A DNA stretch of 64,000 bases from Aplidium turbinatum (lineage: Eukaryota; Chordata; Ascidiacea; Aplousobranchia; Polyclinidae): the NCBI GenBank assembly GCA_918807975.1, contig OU964922.1:27764329-27828328 (forward strand), written 5' to 3'. Positions 1 to 12,300 of this stretch are shown here, piece after piece (position 1 is the first letter of the stretch; every line of letters starts with the position of its first letter). Made by a program: the position numbers and the translations under genes. The notes beneath the pieces were generated by a model. That model was not told the origin of the DNA, made no database searches, and was given only the letters and a program-made list of their open reading frames with translations.

Positions 1-291
1 CTTAACCTACTTTCAATTGGATGTCAAAAGAAAGCAGATTAATTACGAAACTTGATTAATTTATTTATGGCTTACATTTGACATTATTCGTCTTGTTCTT
101 AATATTTTGAAAGTTGTGTGCTCAGCTAACGAATGAGATCAGCCAAACGACACAATTTTTTCTTACGCAAACTTACACTGCCCTTACTATACCTCATTGA
201 AAGTGTTTCACTAAACAATTTGGTGTGCATGCATGCAACCAATAAACGAATGCCTAAAAGCGCAAGTTTTACTGGAATGTATATTTTTCAG

Positions 292-383
292 AAGGAAAAT
301 GACGGTCTTAAATTTGTACCCTGCAATCTTTATCTTTGCATGCTGTACTGCTTCTACGATGACAGTAAGCGGCTACGAGAGTG
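292..383 (+). CDS. FGFRL1: FGFRL1 exon 1: short 5' leader and signal peptide
   Basis: A pyrimidine tract ending in AG at 290-291 puts an acceptor 7 bases before ATG 299. The 28 codons that follow form a hydrophobic signal sequence ([16 protein letters not shown]...). The frame is open upstream to an ATG at 233, but the acceptor and signal-peptide fit favour 299. The donor gtaagc at 384 leaves phase 1. The acceptor may serve a 5'-UTR exon outside the window, or spliced-leader trans-splicing, which tunicates use. Confidence 0.8.
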
Positions 384-3300
384 GTAAGCTTATTTATTTT
401 AATAAGATTATTGTGATGACTGGGTCTAATGTAGTTTTCATGGCTCTGTAATCCCTTGATCGAAGCTGGCACCTATAATTTTTGCACCTGTCCTTTTTAT
501 AATTGCAATTTTGTAAAGTATTTGGTCGTTTCAGGTAAAACTAACGTATAATTTGCAAGAGTTTTTCGTACCACTACATTGAAACTACAAGACTATATTT
601 TTCAAATATCTTGTAATGTTAACCGTAGAAATAGAATAGATTTGTACCTGTGATAAAACTCGCTTCTTCTCAATTGAATTTTATCGGTTGTAATTTAACC
701 GGTAAACAAATTGCAAATGTTAGTGTTTGTTTTCCGATACTAACCGTTAATTAACGTCGCGACAAAATATTTGTTCTCGACCGTAGGCTGCAGCGTAACC
801 ATTTTGTAACACGAGGACTTATGGTACAACATGTCTACAAAAACATGATTGGATACTTATAACGAATTATTTGTCGTGTGGTGTTTGCATTGGTGGTACC
901 CAGTGTGGACAAAAATTTTTCGTCTGTTGCTTGTTTTGCGTGCCGCAGCTATCACCGCTCTTTACAGCTAGCTTGATGAATTGTACTATGTAAACAGATT
1001 GCTTTTTTGACATTAGTCGCAGAGAATCGGCCGTAATCTAATTACGCAAGCAAGAGATAACACTGTTTGCAACAGACGTAAATTTTCACGTGTAAAGTTA
1101 CTAACCAAAACCTATTTTTAAGAACACTTAGTGCACTTTCACAATGTATCTTTGTATTTCACGTTCCACCTAATCTATTATGGCTTGATGCATATCAGTG
1201 TGTGTAGCCCGACTGTTATCTCTTGTTTAAGATTTTTGGCCATTTGGGTTATTTGTGTATGAATCTTCGACATGAAGTATAAACACAAGTATAACTGCAT
1301 TATTTTTCATTGCACTTTGCATTATTGTTTGGAGTGTAATCCGGTATGCTTGTTTTTATTTTCCTTCTTTTGTGAGCCAACCATTTTTTTAGCAATAGTT
1401 CATAAGTATACTTATTTGTAGGTGGAAACCCTCCTCATGTGGTTGCCGGTGGCACCACAAAATTAACCGCATATATTGGCCAAACTGTGATTCTGCCATG
1501 TGTGGTATCTGGTATTCCCTTCCCACTAACAGTGTGGTGGAAAAATGGTATGTTTATTTATTAGTATTATTGTTGTACCCTAAATAGCCACAAGCTGCAT
1601 TGATGTTTTTGTGCTCAAAAGGTTTTGTCCAAAACCAATGTTGATTAGAGAAAATCGACTTTCAATCATATCCGAAGGCAAAAACTTTTCGTGTGACAGA
1701 ACACCTTTTTCAAGTGAACGACATTTCTGTTTAAAAACTCATGCTATTTAGCCTGAAAAGACTGTAAGAACACCAACTGTTCCGTAACATCGTGTATTCT
1801 GGTGTACGTATTGCAATTTGTAATATCGTACTGTATACGTTTTTTGAATAAGCGTTGATATGGGTTTCTCGTGTGCATTGATATTAATGAAACAGTTCGT
1901 TCAAGGTCTCCTTTCAATGTAAAGTAGGGTGGAGTGAAAAAAATTTTTTTTTCAATTTAAAAAATCAGATTAACCAAAAGTGGCGTATGGACCTAAAACC
2001 AACTTCTGAGAAGGTTTTGGGTTTGTGCCACCTACACCCAGGTGGCCCATAATTTTTAAAGGTCATCCGAGGGTCAAATTTCATGAAAATCCCATAACTT
2101 GGAAACCGGTTAAGCTAGAATGTTGGTTTTTGGCTTAAAATTTCCAGAAGGTCCATGTTTATACATGCTCTAATGCAACTTTTGTCTCTATTTTAACTAC
2201 ATAAGCTGATAATAATAAAAAATGACGTTTTAGTTTGAAAGCTATGTAACGTGAAGAATTGAAAATGCTATATTTGAACTATTTGCACCCATAGTTATGT
2301 GTTAAGGCATAATAGGTACAAACTGACTGAGTACTGCTTAAAATACTTTCTAAGTAGTTAGTACAAAGGATATGCAAGCAACAATCATGGATATGTGACA
2401 AAAAAACTCAATGACAAAAATAATGTAGCAAAGACTCCTATGCAATAATGTTACAATGTTATTTGACATTAAGTTTCAAAATTTACATCTTTGGTTTCCA
2501 TGAAATTTATAAGAAACTACTTACAATCAGGGTCACATTATAAAAATTATCATGTGGTGAAAAAATATTGAAAACCTTCAACCTGAAAACATCAGGACTA
2601 TCAAAGTCAGAAAAAATATGTTTCGACTCTGATCCATTCCAAATTTGGGCAAGGCTGACTCTGCTTTGGTAAAGACCCTTGCCAACCTTAAGCCACCACT
2701 GTTTGCAATGAGTGTTACAGAAACCACGACATCAACTCATTTATAATTACACGTATCCAATAACAATACACAGCCAGGGGCTCCAAGAGGGGGGAAAGTC
2801 GGGCAACTTTCCCCCTAGGATAATATTGTAGCCTAAAGGAAAAATGAGTAGCTTTTCGTTTTTTCATGTTTGAGGGGGCCCATTTTTGCCACTAAAAATG
2901 ATAGTGTACCAACTTAAAAAAAAACAATTTTTTGAATGAAATAGGCAGTTCCAAGTATTTTTCGATCATAGTATATGTTACTTCAAATGTATCTCATCAA
3001 GAACAAATCATTCTCGTATTAAGGTAGGCGATGTTAAACTGCTTCAAGACGTAAAATTTGATGCTGTTAAGCCTACTGATTTATGCATTATCAATTTTCT
3101 ATTGTTTTAACTTGAAAACTGGTGCTGCTGCGTTTGGCTAAGCGTGTAGCCTACTATTTTTGCTTAACCAAGGGAACCTTGACTTAAAAAACTGCGTTAG
3201 CCAGGCGTAAGTCCACCCTGTTAGCTCAGTGGTTATGCGCCCGGCCGGCCGGCTCAAGATGATGCAGCGCTGGTTTGACTCTCGTGGTCATATCATTTTT

Positions 3301-6300
3301 GGAGTAATTGATCTACTGTGCTTGTGTCATTTTCAAGTGTAACCAGGCCAGATAGGAAATTCAAAATAAAGCTGCCTCATTCAAGAAGCCTACTTGAGCA
3401 GTTTCAAATCCATGCTTCTCTGCATTTGTTTTTCCTTTACAATATTATGCTAGGGGGGAAAGTTTTCCGACTTTCCCCCCTCTCGGAGCCCCTGGCTGTG
3501 TATTGCTATTGGATACGTGTAATTATAAATGAGTTGATGTCATGGTTTCTGTAACACTGATCACAAACAGTGGTGGATTAAGGTTGGCAAGGGTCTTTAC
3601 CAAACCAGAGTCAGCCTTGCCCAAATTTACAACAGATCAGAGTCGAAACATACTTTTTCTGACTTTGATAGTCCTGATGTTTTCAGGTTGAAGGTTTTCA
3701 ATATTTTTTTCACCACATGATAATTTTTATAATGTGATCCTGATTGTAAGTAGTTTCTTATAAATTTCATGGAAACCAAAGATGTAAATTTTGAAACTTA
3801 ATGTCAAATAACATTGTAACATTATTGCGTATGAGTCTTTGCTACATTATTTTTGTCATTGAGTTTTTTTGTCACATATCCATGATTGTTGCTTGCATAT
3901 CCTTTGTACTAACTACTTAGAAAGTATTTTAAGCAGTACTCAGTCAGTTTGTACCTATTATGCCTTAACACATAACTATGGGTGTAAATAGTTCAAATAT
4001 AGCATTTTCAATTCTTCACGTTACATAGCTTTCAAACTAAAACGTCATTTTTTATTATTATCAGCTTATGTAGTTAAAATAGAGACAAAAGTTGCATTAG
4101 AGCATGTATAAACATGGACTTTCTGGAAATTTTAAGCCAAAAACCAACATTCTAGCTTAACCGGTTTCCAAGTTATGGGATTTTCATGAAATTTGACCCT
4201 CGGATGACCTTTAAAAATTATGGGCCACCTGGGTGTAGGTGGCACAAACCCAAAACCTTCTCAGAAGTTGGTTTTAGGTGCATACGCCACTTTTGGTTAA
4301 TCTGATTTTTTAATTTGAAAAAAAAAATTTTTTTCACTCCACCCTAATGTAAAGTCGAATCCTTTTTCAGGAGTACAAATTGGTCGCGATTGGAAAAGAT
4401 ACAAGCATCAAAAAGATGGCCTTCGCATTCGTAAGGTTGAAGCATCCGACAGTGGATTATACCATTGTGAAGCCGTCAGCGGTTACGGAACCGAAGCAGC
4501 CAAAGTAAAGCTGCAAGTGCAAAGTACGAGAGAAGGTAACAGAAATTCTTGAATTATATATTTTGTGTTTACTAGATATCTAGTCGCATAAAATTTGGAT
4601 AAATATAATTTTTAGAAGGTACGTTTCAAGATTTTTTTTACTTCATAAGCAGTTCGTTATGTATGGGCTATAAACGTACGATATCAATTGTGTTGTATGA
4701 AAGACTTCAGTTAATAGTGGAACAAGCAAAACGCAAACGTTTTTGTCAAAATTGTATTCTGGTTGAACTGCTGGTTTCTCCCACCAAATTTTGGTGTGAC
4801 GTTGCAATCTTTTCAAAGGGAAACGGAGCATCTGTGAAACAACCTTTGTCACAGCATTCGTCATTTTTACATTGATTCAACATCTGCAGATGTGTTTATG
4901 TGCTAGTAACTTGTGAAGCCTTGTTCCTTCTAGCAAAGGTGTCACGGCTGGAAAGTTTTAACGTCTCCCAACGTTGAAACGATGTAGAAATGTAATGTTT
5001 TGGTAAATAAGGTTGCATTGACATGTTTTTTCTCATCTTTTCTAAAAGATTTAATCTAAAAAAACAAAGAAAAACAACGTGGTCATCTTCTGTCTTGCTC
5101 AATCACCACCTGTTTACCTCGAGTGCAATACAGCGTCGTTGCTACACAAGTAGCAGCAGTGAAATTATAGACTGCATGCCCAGACAGCAAGTCGGTTGTT
5201 TTTTTTACATTGTTTCAATGTCTGCAGACTGATTTGCTGGGTGGGCTAACTGTCTTGATTTTTTTTTACTTTGAAATTACCAAGATTTTTCCCTTGTTCT
5301 TGAGGTATTGTTTTCGACCTGATGTATTGACCCATCCATAACGTCACTGCTTGTACCCCTGTACCCCATTGCTGAGTTTTCACATTCAGTTTTGTCACAG
5401 AAGCCGGTGTAACCAACTTTCATTAATTTTTTCACTTGAGTCTTGCGGAGCGGAATGGCCCGTTTCGGTGAGTCCGATTCGGTGAGTCCGATCCCTTAAC
5501 GGGGGATTTTTTCAATTTTTTTTTTAATTATCGGGTACCGTAGCCTAATTATCATTGCCGTTTTAGGGTTAGGGGTTTGGGGTTAGGGTTAGGGGTTAGA
5601 AGTTAGGAACTCACCGAATCGGACTCACCGAATAGTAGCAGACCCCTTGCGGAGGGGCCAAAGATATATTTGTATCACCTCTCCTGGTTTTGGATGTTTT
5701 CCGGTACTCATAGAGAGGCTACCATAGAGCAACCGATCTTTGGTATTATCAAAGTGAATGGAATGTCTTTAAAATAAAATGCATTTAAAAAGAAATGTGT
5801 AAAAGAGCTGTTGAAACTTTTGCGTCAGAGAACACGTATGAGAAATTGAATGTATTACAAAAGCAAATGCTAGCTTCCCACACAAAAAATTCGGACGCAG
5901 GTCACATCTCTCTTCAGGCTTTACCGTTTGGCTGTGTGAGTACACTTGAATCTTCAGCTTATTTGAAGTGTTTTCAATTGCGAGAGTTCATGCCTAAGAA
6001 AATCTACCATTTTACCGTTTTATGTTACTTTAATGTTGGGCGACGTTAAAACTATGTAACAAGAGCATTTTTTTTGTCAAGCGGGTTTTCGCTGACTAAC
6101 TAGGTTGTTGCATCTCAACAAGTGGAACCTTTAATTGATGTTAAGAATTGCTGGGATTGTGTAGAGACAAAAATGCAATGAACAGATTTTTCGTTATTAT
6201 AACTTTTCCTTGAGTTTCTTAAACGGTTGAAACAACATGTTAGGGCTGCGTGTTACTGAAGCTGGACAAGAATTATACTTTCGAGTTAAATCTCTGAATA

Positions 6301-9300
6301 TCGAGGAAACAAGCTGAAAATTGTCAATTATTGAATACTTTATTGAAGCTGCTTTACAATCGACCTGTATAAAGTTAATTTTAAACGTTGCAATATGATG
6401 GTTAAACTTATTACGGTTGAAGGGTTAGATATGGAATTGAATGTTTTAAACAAACAACACATCCAACGAGTTCTGCATATCCGAAGTATGTTTACTTTAG
6501 AATAGGAATTAAAGCATTTCTGTCATTAATACTTTAGCTTTTGATTTTGACTCCTAATCTATTGTCAGTGAGCCTCAACAGCCTGAAGCTAACAAATCAA
6601 TTAATCTCCAGTGATAAGTCCAACGATGTCCATCGAACGCTTTCGTGACATCTAAACGATTTCAGGCGTAAATTTTGTCTTGGAAAATTGGTTTTACTGT
6701 TGTACAAGTTACATACGATGATACTTTGCTTTCTCTCGGGCAGCTGATATACGTACGTGTTTATTACCCAACGCGTGACTACTCACACCTTGCAAAACCT
6801 GCAGTTTATCTTTCATTATACACGTGTAATGGTGTATAGACTGTGAAGTGTATTTTTATTGCTGCTTATCACAAACGGAATTTGCGAAAAAAGACGATCG
6901 ACAAACATCTATCAACGTTGAAAAATATTGAAACTTAAACAATTTTAGTCTGTAACTTGACACGATAATTGAAGCATTGGTATATGACGTTTCTCTACGT
7001 GGTCAGATTTCAAACTTTTTACGATGTGGACTCAAAATAAAAGTGGTGATAATTTCCTTGATATAACATTGACCATTGCAAGCATAAAAGCCATTTGAAA
7101 AAAAGAAGATAAAACCAAAAAGCATGTTATTGCTTGCTTCCCAAACGGATATTTTAGCCTTTCATTTTATTCTTTGTCATCTATTGTAGACTTAGAACCC
7201 GTGACCAAGATCATCCATTTATTTTAATTCACATACAGTAACATCGAGTTGCGAAGTGAAATATGGCGACATTGTGCCATTAGCTCGCCTAAGGTTATAC
7301 GGTAACTTGACTCTGAACTGGCTACAAGCAGTTTTGTTGGCTGGGTGAAAGAGTAACTGGTGTGAGCTCACATTGTATCACTTCACAAAGTCGTTGAATA
7401 CTACTGAACTTTAGCACAAGCAGAGTAGCCGTATCTCCGTCATTCCGACGCCTTTCGTAGCCGGTTTAGTCATTGGTTTGCAATTAAGCATGTCCTTCTG
7501 TCTCCAAGTTTTAACTTTGGCATGAAAGAGACAGGGCTACTGAATCTCTTTTTTCCGTTGCAACACTTTTCAAGACAATGACTACAAAAACTCGTCACGG
7601 TCAGTAATCTATCATTTTAAGTCTTTTGATGACAAATAATGTCAAACATAACAAACAACAATGTCAAGATAAACCGTCTTTATGTCTTCTGTTATACGTG
7701 GTATTGATTGATCAGTTCCTTAATTGTGATCTTGTCAATTGTTTTTTTTTTACTTTTATATCTGCAGTCCTGATAAAGTGAAACCTTTGCTTCAGAGTTG
7801 ATGTCCAAGCTAAATATTCAAAGACCATAATTTTGAAAGTACCCGAGTCAAATTTTTGTTGGCTTCGATTTTTCAGTGAAAAGGTTTTCAGAACAAAGTG
7901 ATTGCTGTGTGACTGCAAACCTTAAGCTCGCAAAAAATTTCCGAAGACCGCTTTTTACCAGCATGCGTTTCACGAGAAGCTCAATTAAGAAAACTCAAAA
8001 AGCTGTTTTTTTTTCAACACTGAATACTTTAAAAGGACTCTCTTCATTAGGCGCATTTGTTTTCGAAACGCCTGTATCACAAAAAAAATCATATGCAGTT
8101 TTAGTTGTGTATTATTTTGTAACTACAAAGTCTAATTTGTTGTGACATGTTTTGAACTGATAGATCAATTACCTTTCGCACTGCTCGATCGTGCACGTTG
8201 TGCTAAAAACATGATGTGCAATGTTCGCATCAGCTAGTTTGGACATCTGAGTGACTATGAATTGAAATAGCTCGCTGCCTTTGAACTTCGGAAATAATGT
8301 TTCACCGAGCGGATGAAAAGGATTTCCTGATCTTGCTCATCAATTTGATATTTTTGAAATAATTTTGCGTAAAAATATAACACTCCTTTTCCGTTGCATA
8401 GAGATTGAGTTCAGGTTACTGATTCTGGATCAAATCCAATGTGCGTGTGATCAGTGTTCGAATGTCACATAAAGAGGTTGTCACATTTTGTTAACATTGG
8501 ATCGAGATAAAATTTACAAAATACACTTACCGTGTTTTTTTGGCAAAAAAAATTGCCTTTGTATTAATGTAATACTTATCAACTATGTACAAAGTTAGAT
8601 AAACGAAACGAAAAAGTGGTTACGCTTACGGCACTCTATTGTTACGACTGTTAGCGTCACTTCACTGACAGTTCCGACAACATCCAGTCAGTCATTTTAA
8701 GTGATGCTAATCTTTCACTGAGTGTTGCGGATGTTATTTACCCTGACGCTTTGCTGCTAGAGAATTTCCTTTCAACTCTTCTGATGTCTCTCTTCACTGG
8801 CATTTCCGGCCTTTTAAGCAGGATTGGTCACAGTTTGTCTTATCAAGTGCACAAACTGTAACACTCTCATCAACCGCTAAATGGATAACATATCGTCACG
8901 TGGTAAAGTGAAAGTTTGGGTTAAAAATTGCCATCCCAAAAGGACTTTGTGGTTATCTACTTCTCGAGTGAACGGTTTTAGTTAACAAGACACACCGGTC
9001 GGTGTTGCAGCAGGCAGTGTGCTGAAACTTGAGATTCTATAAACGTTTTTTTTTTCAAAATATGGCTACACATTTTTGACTCCTTTTTACTCAACCGGTT
9101 ACAATAAGTTTTTCTCAAAAGAAAAAAATGAATATTTGTCTTCAGCTATTCAAAATACTGTAACAAGTTGAAAATTCAGGTTTTTTGAGGAAGCTTATAT
9201 TTTTTGTTTACAAAATGTTTAATTAATTTCACTCGGTATATGAATAAACTCAACAGTTTACTTTCTGATCAAATATGTGATTGATGGTTTCCACTAATCG

Positions 9301-12300
9301 GAGATAAACAAATTATACGAAGTCGTTAATGGTCCAATATGCCTTGTTTATTTTTTAGGTTGATACAATCAATTTAGTAACTCTATTCCCGATCTTTCTT
9401 GACACATGCAAAGATTATATTGACGTATTTTGCTTTGAATTATCGGATAACGTGGTTGATTTAAAGGAACGGTTACGTTTCTTAGTGATTAATATTACTA
9501 GTATGTTTCTGTTAAATGCTTGAAAGGAAACCGCACTTTTTGAGCTTTTTTTTTCTTCCTTAATGCAAGGCCTGTTAAAAATATTATGTTTTCAATTAAA
9601 CGGTTGGTCATTTCAAAGCCAGTGTTGCCATGGTTGTAGTTGAATCGATTTTGTGGTAAGTTAGTTCAGCGTTGAGTAAGCGGCTCCATATTATTAATAT
9701 TTACATTCACTATAAGTTACAAGAACTGAAGATGCTCATTATGTAGCGAAATATATATTCTTTTTAAACATGAGGCTGGTTGAACTTTATTTTAATAATT
9801 CTCAAACTATAAGTTACACTAACACTTTTCATAATGACCGTGTCATCACGTGTTATTTTTTCCCGTTTAATTCGAACTAACTCTGTGGCAAGAGGTGGTT
9901 TACTTTGCAACTTCTAAAGTTATTTGAATATTTTATACAAACAATTTTTTTCTCCCAACAATCACTTTCATGTACCAAGAACAGTTTTAATGGATTCTTA
10001 GGGTTGAATACAGCAACGGCCGACCATTTAAGCGGCTGATTAAGCTTGTTGCTTCAGTTAATCGAAAATCAGTTTGCGCAAAATTTATCTGTGGACCAGC
10101 AATTGACGATCCTAATCAGCGAATTAACTTAGAATACAAAAATAAATTCTCAACTTTACGAAGACTTTTGCTCTTAGGCTACCTTGTGACGAATTTTCTA
10201 ACTTTTACATTTTGATTTGATTCACAGAAACATACTTACGTCATTCCACGTCATTGCATCGTCAGGGAGGTCATGATATAGAGTAAAAAAATTACGTCAT
10301 ATGATAATTATGAAAACCTCGTGACTGATTGTGGGCGACACTAGTTATTATTGATACAGTAGTAAAGTAGTTGTCTTTGCTCGTCATCGCAAAGAAGCCA
10401 TTTTGTCTTTCTGTCAACGGGCATTGGAACCAATCACCTTCTTCACCCCAAGGTCTATGCTTCGAGCACCCCCATTGACTAAAATCAAAACATTATGCGT
10501 GCCAGCCGCTCAACTTCTGCTTAGCGAAGCTGACGAACATGATATTTCTGCGGCTGATTGAGCGGACAAGAAATGGAATTCTGAATGGAAGTCAAGCACC
10601 ACTAGACTCCACTCGATCATCCTGATATTAACACTTGTCCCACCGGCCTGACGCTACCAAGACAGGCGTGGGTGCGCCTTAAACCGTCTCCGTATGGGCG
10701 ACTTTTGGGCGTTGAGCTTTTCCGCTCAACCAAACTACCATGCACCAATGAGAAATGACCTCTTTCTCCTCTTGTGAGTGAGGTGCTGAGGAACAGACCA
10801 CGTCATCAACGACTGCAACACATTCAGCCCGCCTAATGGAGTGGAAGGTTTGCGTGTCTTGGATGATGAGACCACAGACTAGCTGCTCTCTAGCAGCCTT
10901 TCAGTGTAGTCCGGGAACATCGTGAATCAGGGATGGTAAAAGATAGACCCTCGGCCCCAGATGCTCATGTGACGACCGACGAGTAGTTGTTTAAACTCTC
11001 AGCCATTTATGAGCTTATATATGACGCTTCAGGGTGGTAAAGACACGTAGCAAAAATATTTCATCGCGAAAGTGAAATTTATGACTTCATGAGTGTCTTG
11101 TCAATACCAGAACGTGTAAATTTGAATTTCATTGCCACTTCCTCATTTCAAACGGATTTAACGCATTTGAAATGTATGCTTTTGAATTAATCTACCGCAT
11201 CTCCGTTTTACGCCATTGTTTGAAGTCTTTTCTGGTGACATTTGGCGTCATTAATTTGCGTTCGATGTATAACCGCATCTTCTTTTTGTGAAATTTTGTG
11301 CACAAGCAGATGAATTAAAGGTGCGATGTAACAAAACTGCTTGACTAAGTTTGCATGCATATGAAATTTTATACCAAAATCTTTTGCCACCGGGTAACCA
11401 ATACTCGTTTATATGCAAGTAATGGCAAATAATTGACTTGTCATAATGTGCGCCTCGTACATCATCAGGTGACTGCTGGGTCAAGTTGATTTTTTGAGTT
11501 TTTTAAGTATCCGATCTCACAATTTTTATTTCGTGCATTAAATTCAATGTTGTTATACGTTAGCTTTAGCTGCTGTTTTCTTCAGCTAATCTAATGCTGA
11601 TTTTGCGTTTTCTTTTAGTCGAGTAACGTTGCATGACAATCAACAAAACATCGAAACAGCGCTCAGTTGCATGATCTCGGCAACGTCAATGTTAAAACTA
11701 ATCCGCATTCCAATGTAGCAAGATTACATTTATTTGACCATCGCCAACGTAGGGTTGGTGTTGAATTACAATGATTGACAACACCTGTAATGTCACAGGT
11801 CGATTCAGTCAGGCGTGATATTACATTTTGGGTGATTCTCGGGTTTTTCTGGTTAGATGGCTGGAAGTTATTAGAAAGGTCTTCAAGCATATGACTGTGG
11901 AAAAGTTTAAATTTAAATCGAAGACAACAAGTAGTCGTCATTTTTTTTTGCAAAACTCGGACAGTAGGCTACACTGTAGTAGATAAAGTGCACGAAATTT
12001 TCCTTCAAAGATTAAAAACCCCGCAATATTTACTCAGGGCCCTCAGCGACGGTTTTGCTTAAACCAGTCAAAGCGGCCATTCTAATTTCTTTACAATTAA
12101 GCCAAACGCCCTAGTTATTTACGATAAACACGGGTCGAGAGGCTCAGGTCGTTTCTTTGAAACAATGAGAATTTTTCCCGAACGGATCCTATTTCTTCTA
12201 TGATACCCTGGCGCGTGAATTTGTGTCTCTATAAACAAGAGAACGACTGAATACCCCACGGGTCTCTGTGTAAGCATGCTTTTTATACAACTTAGTTACT

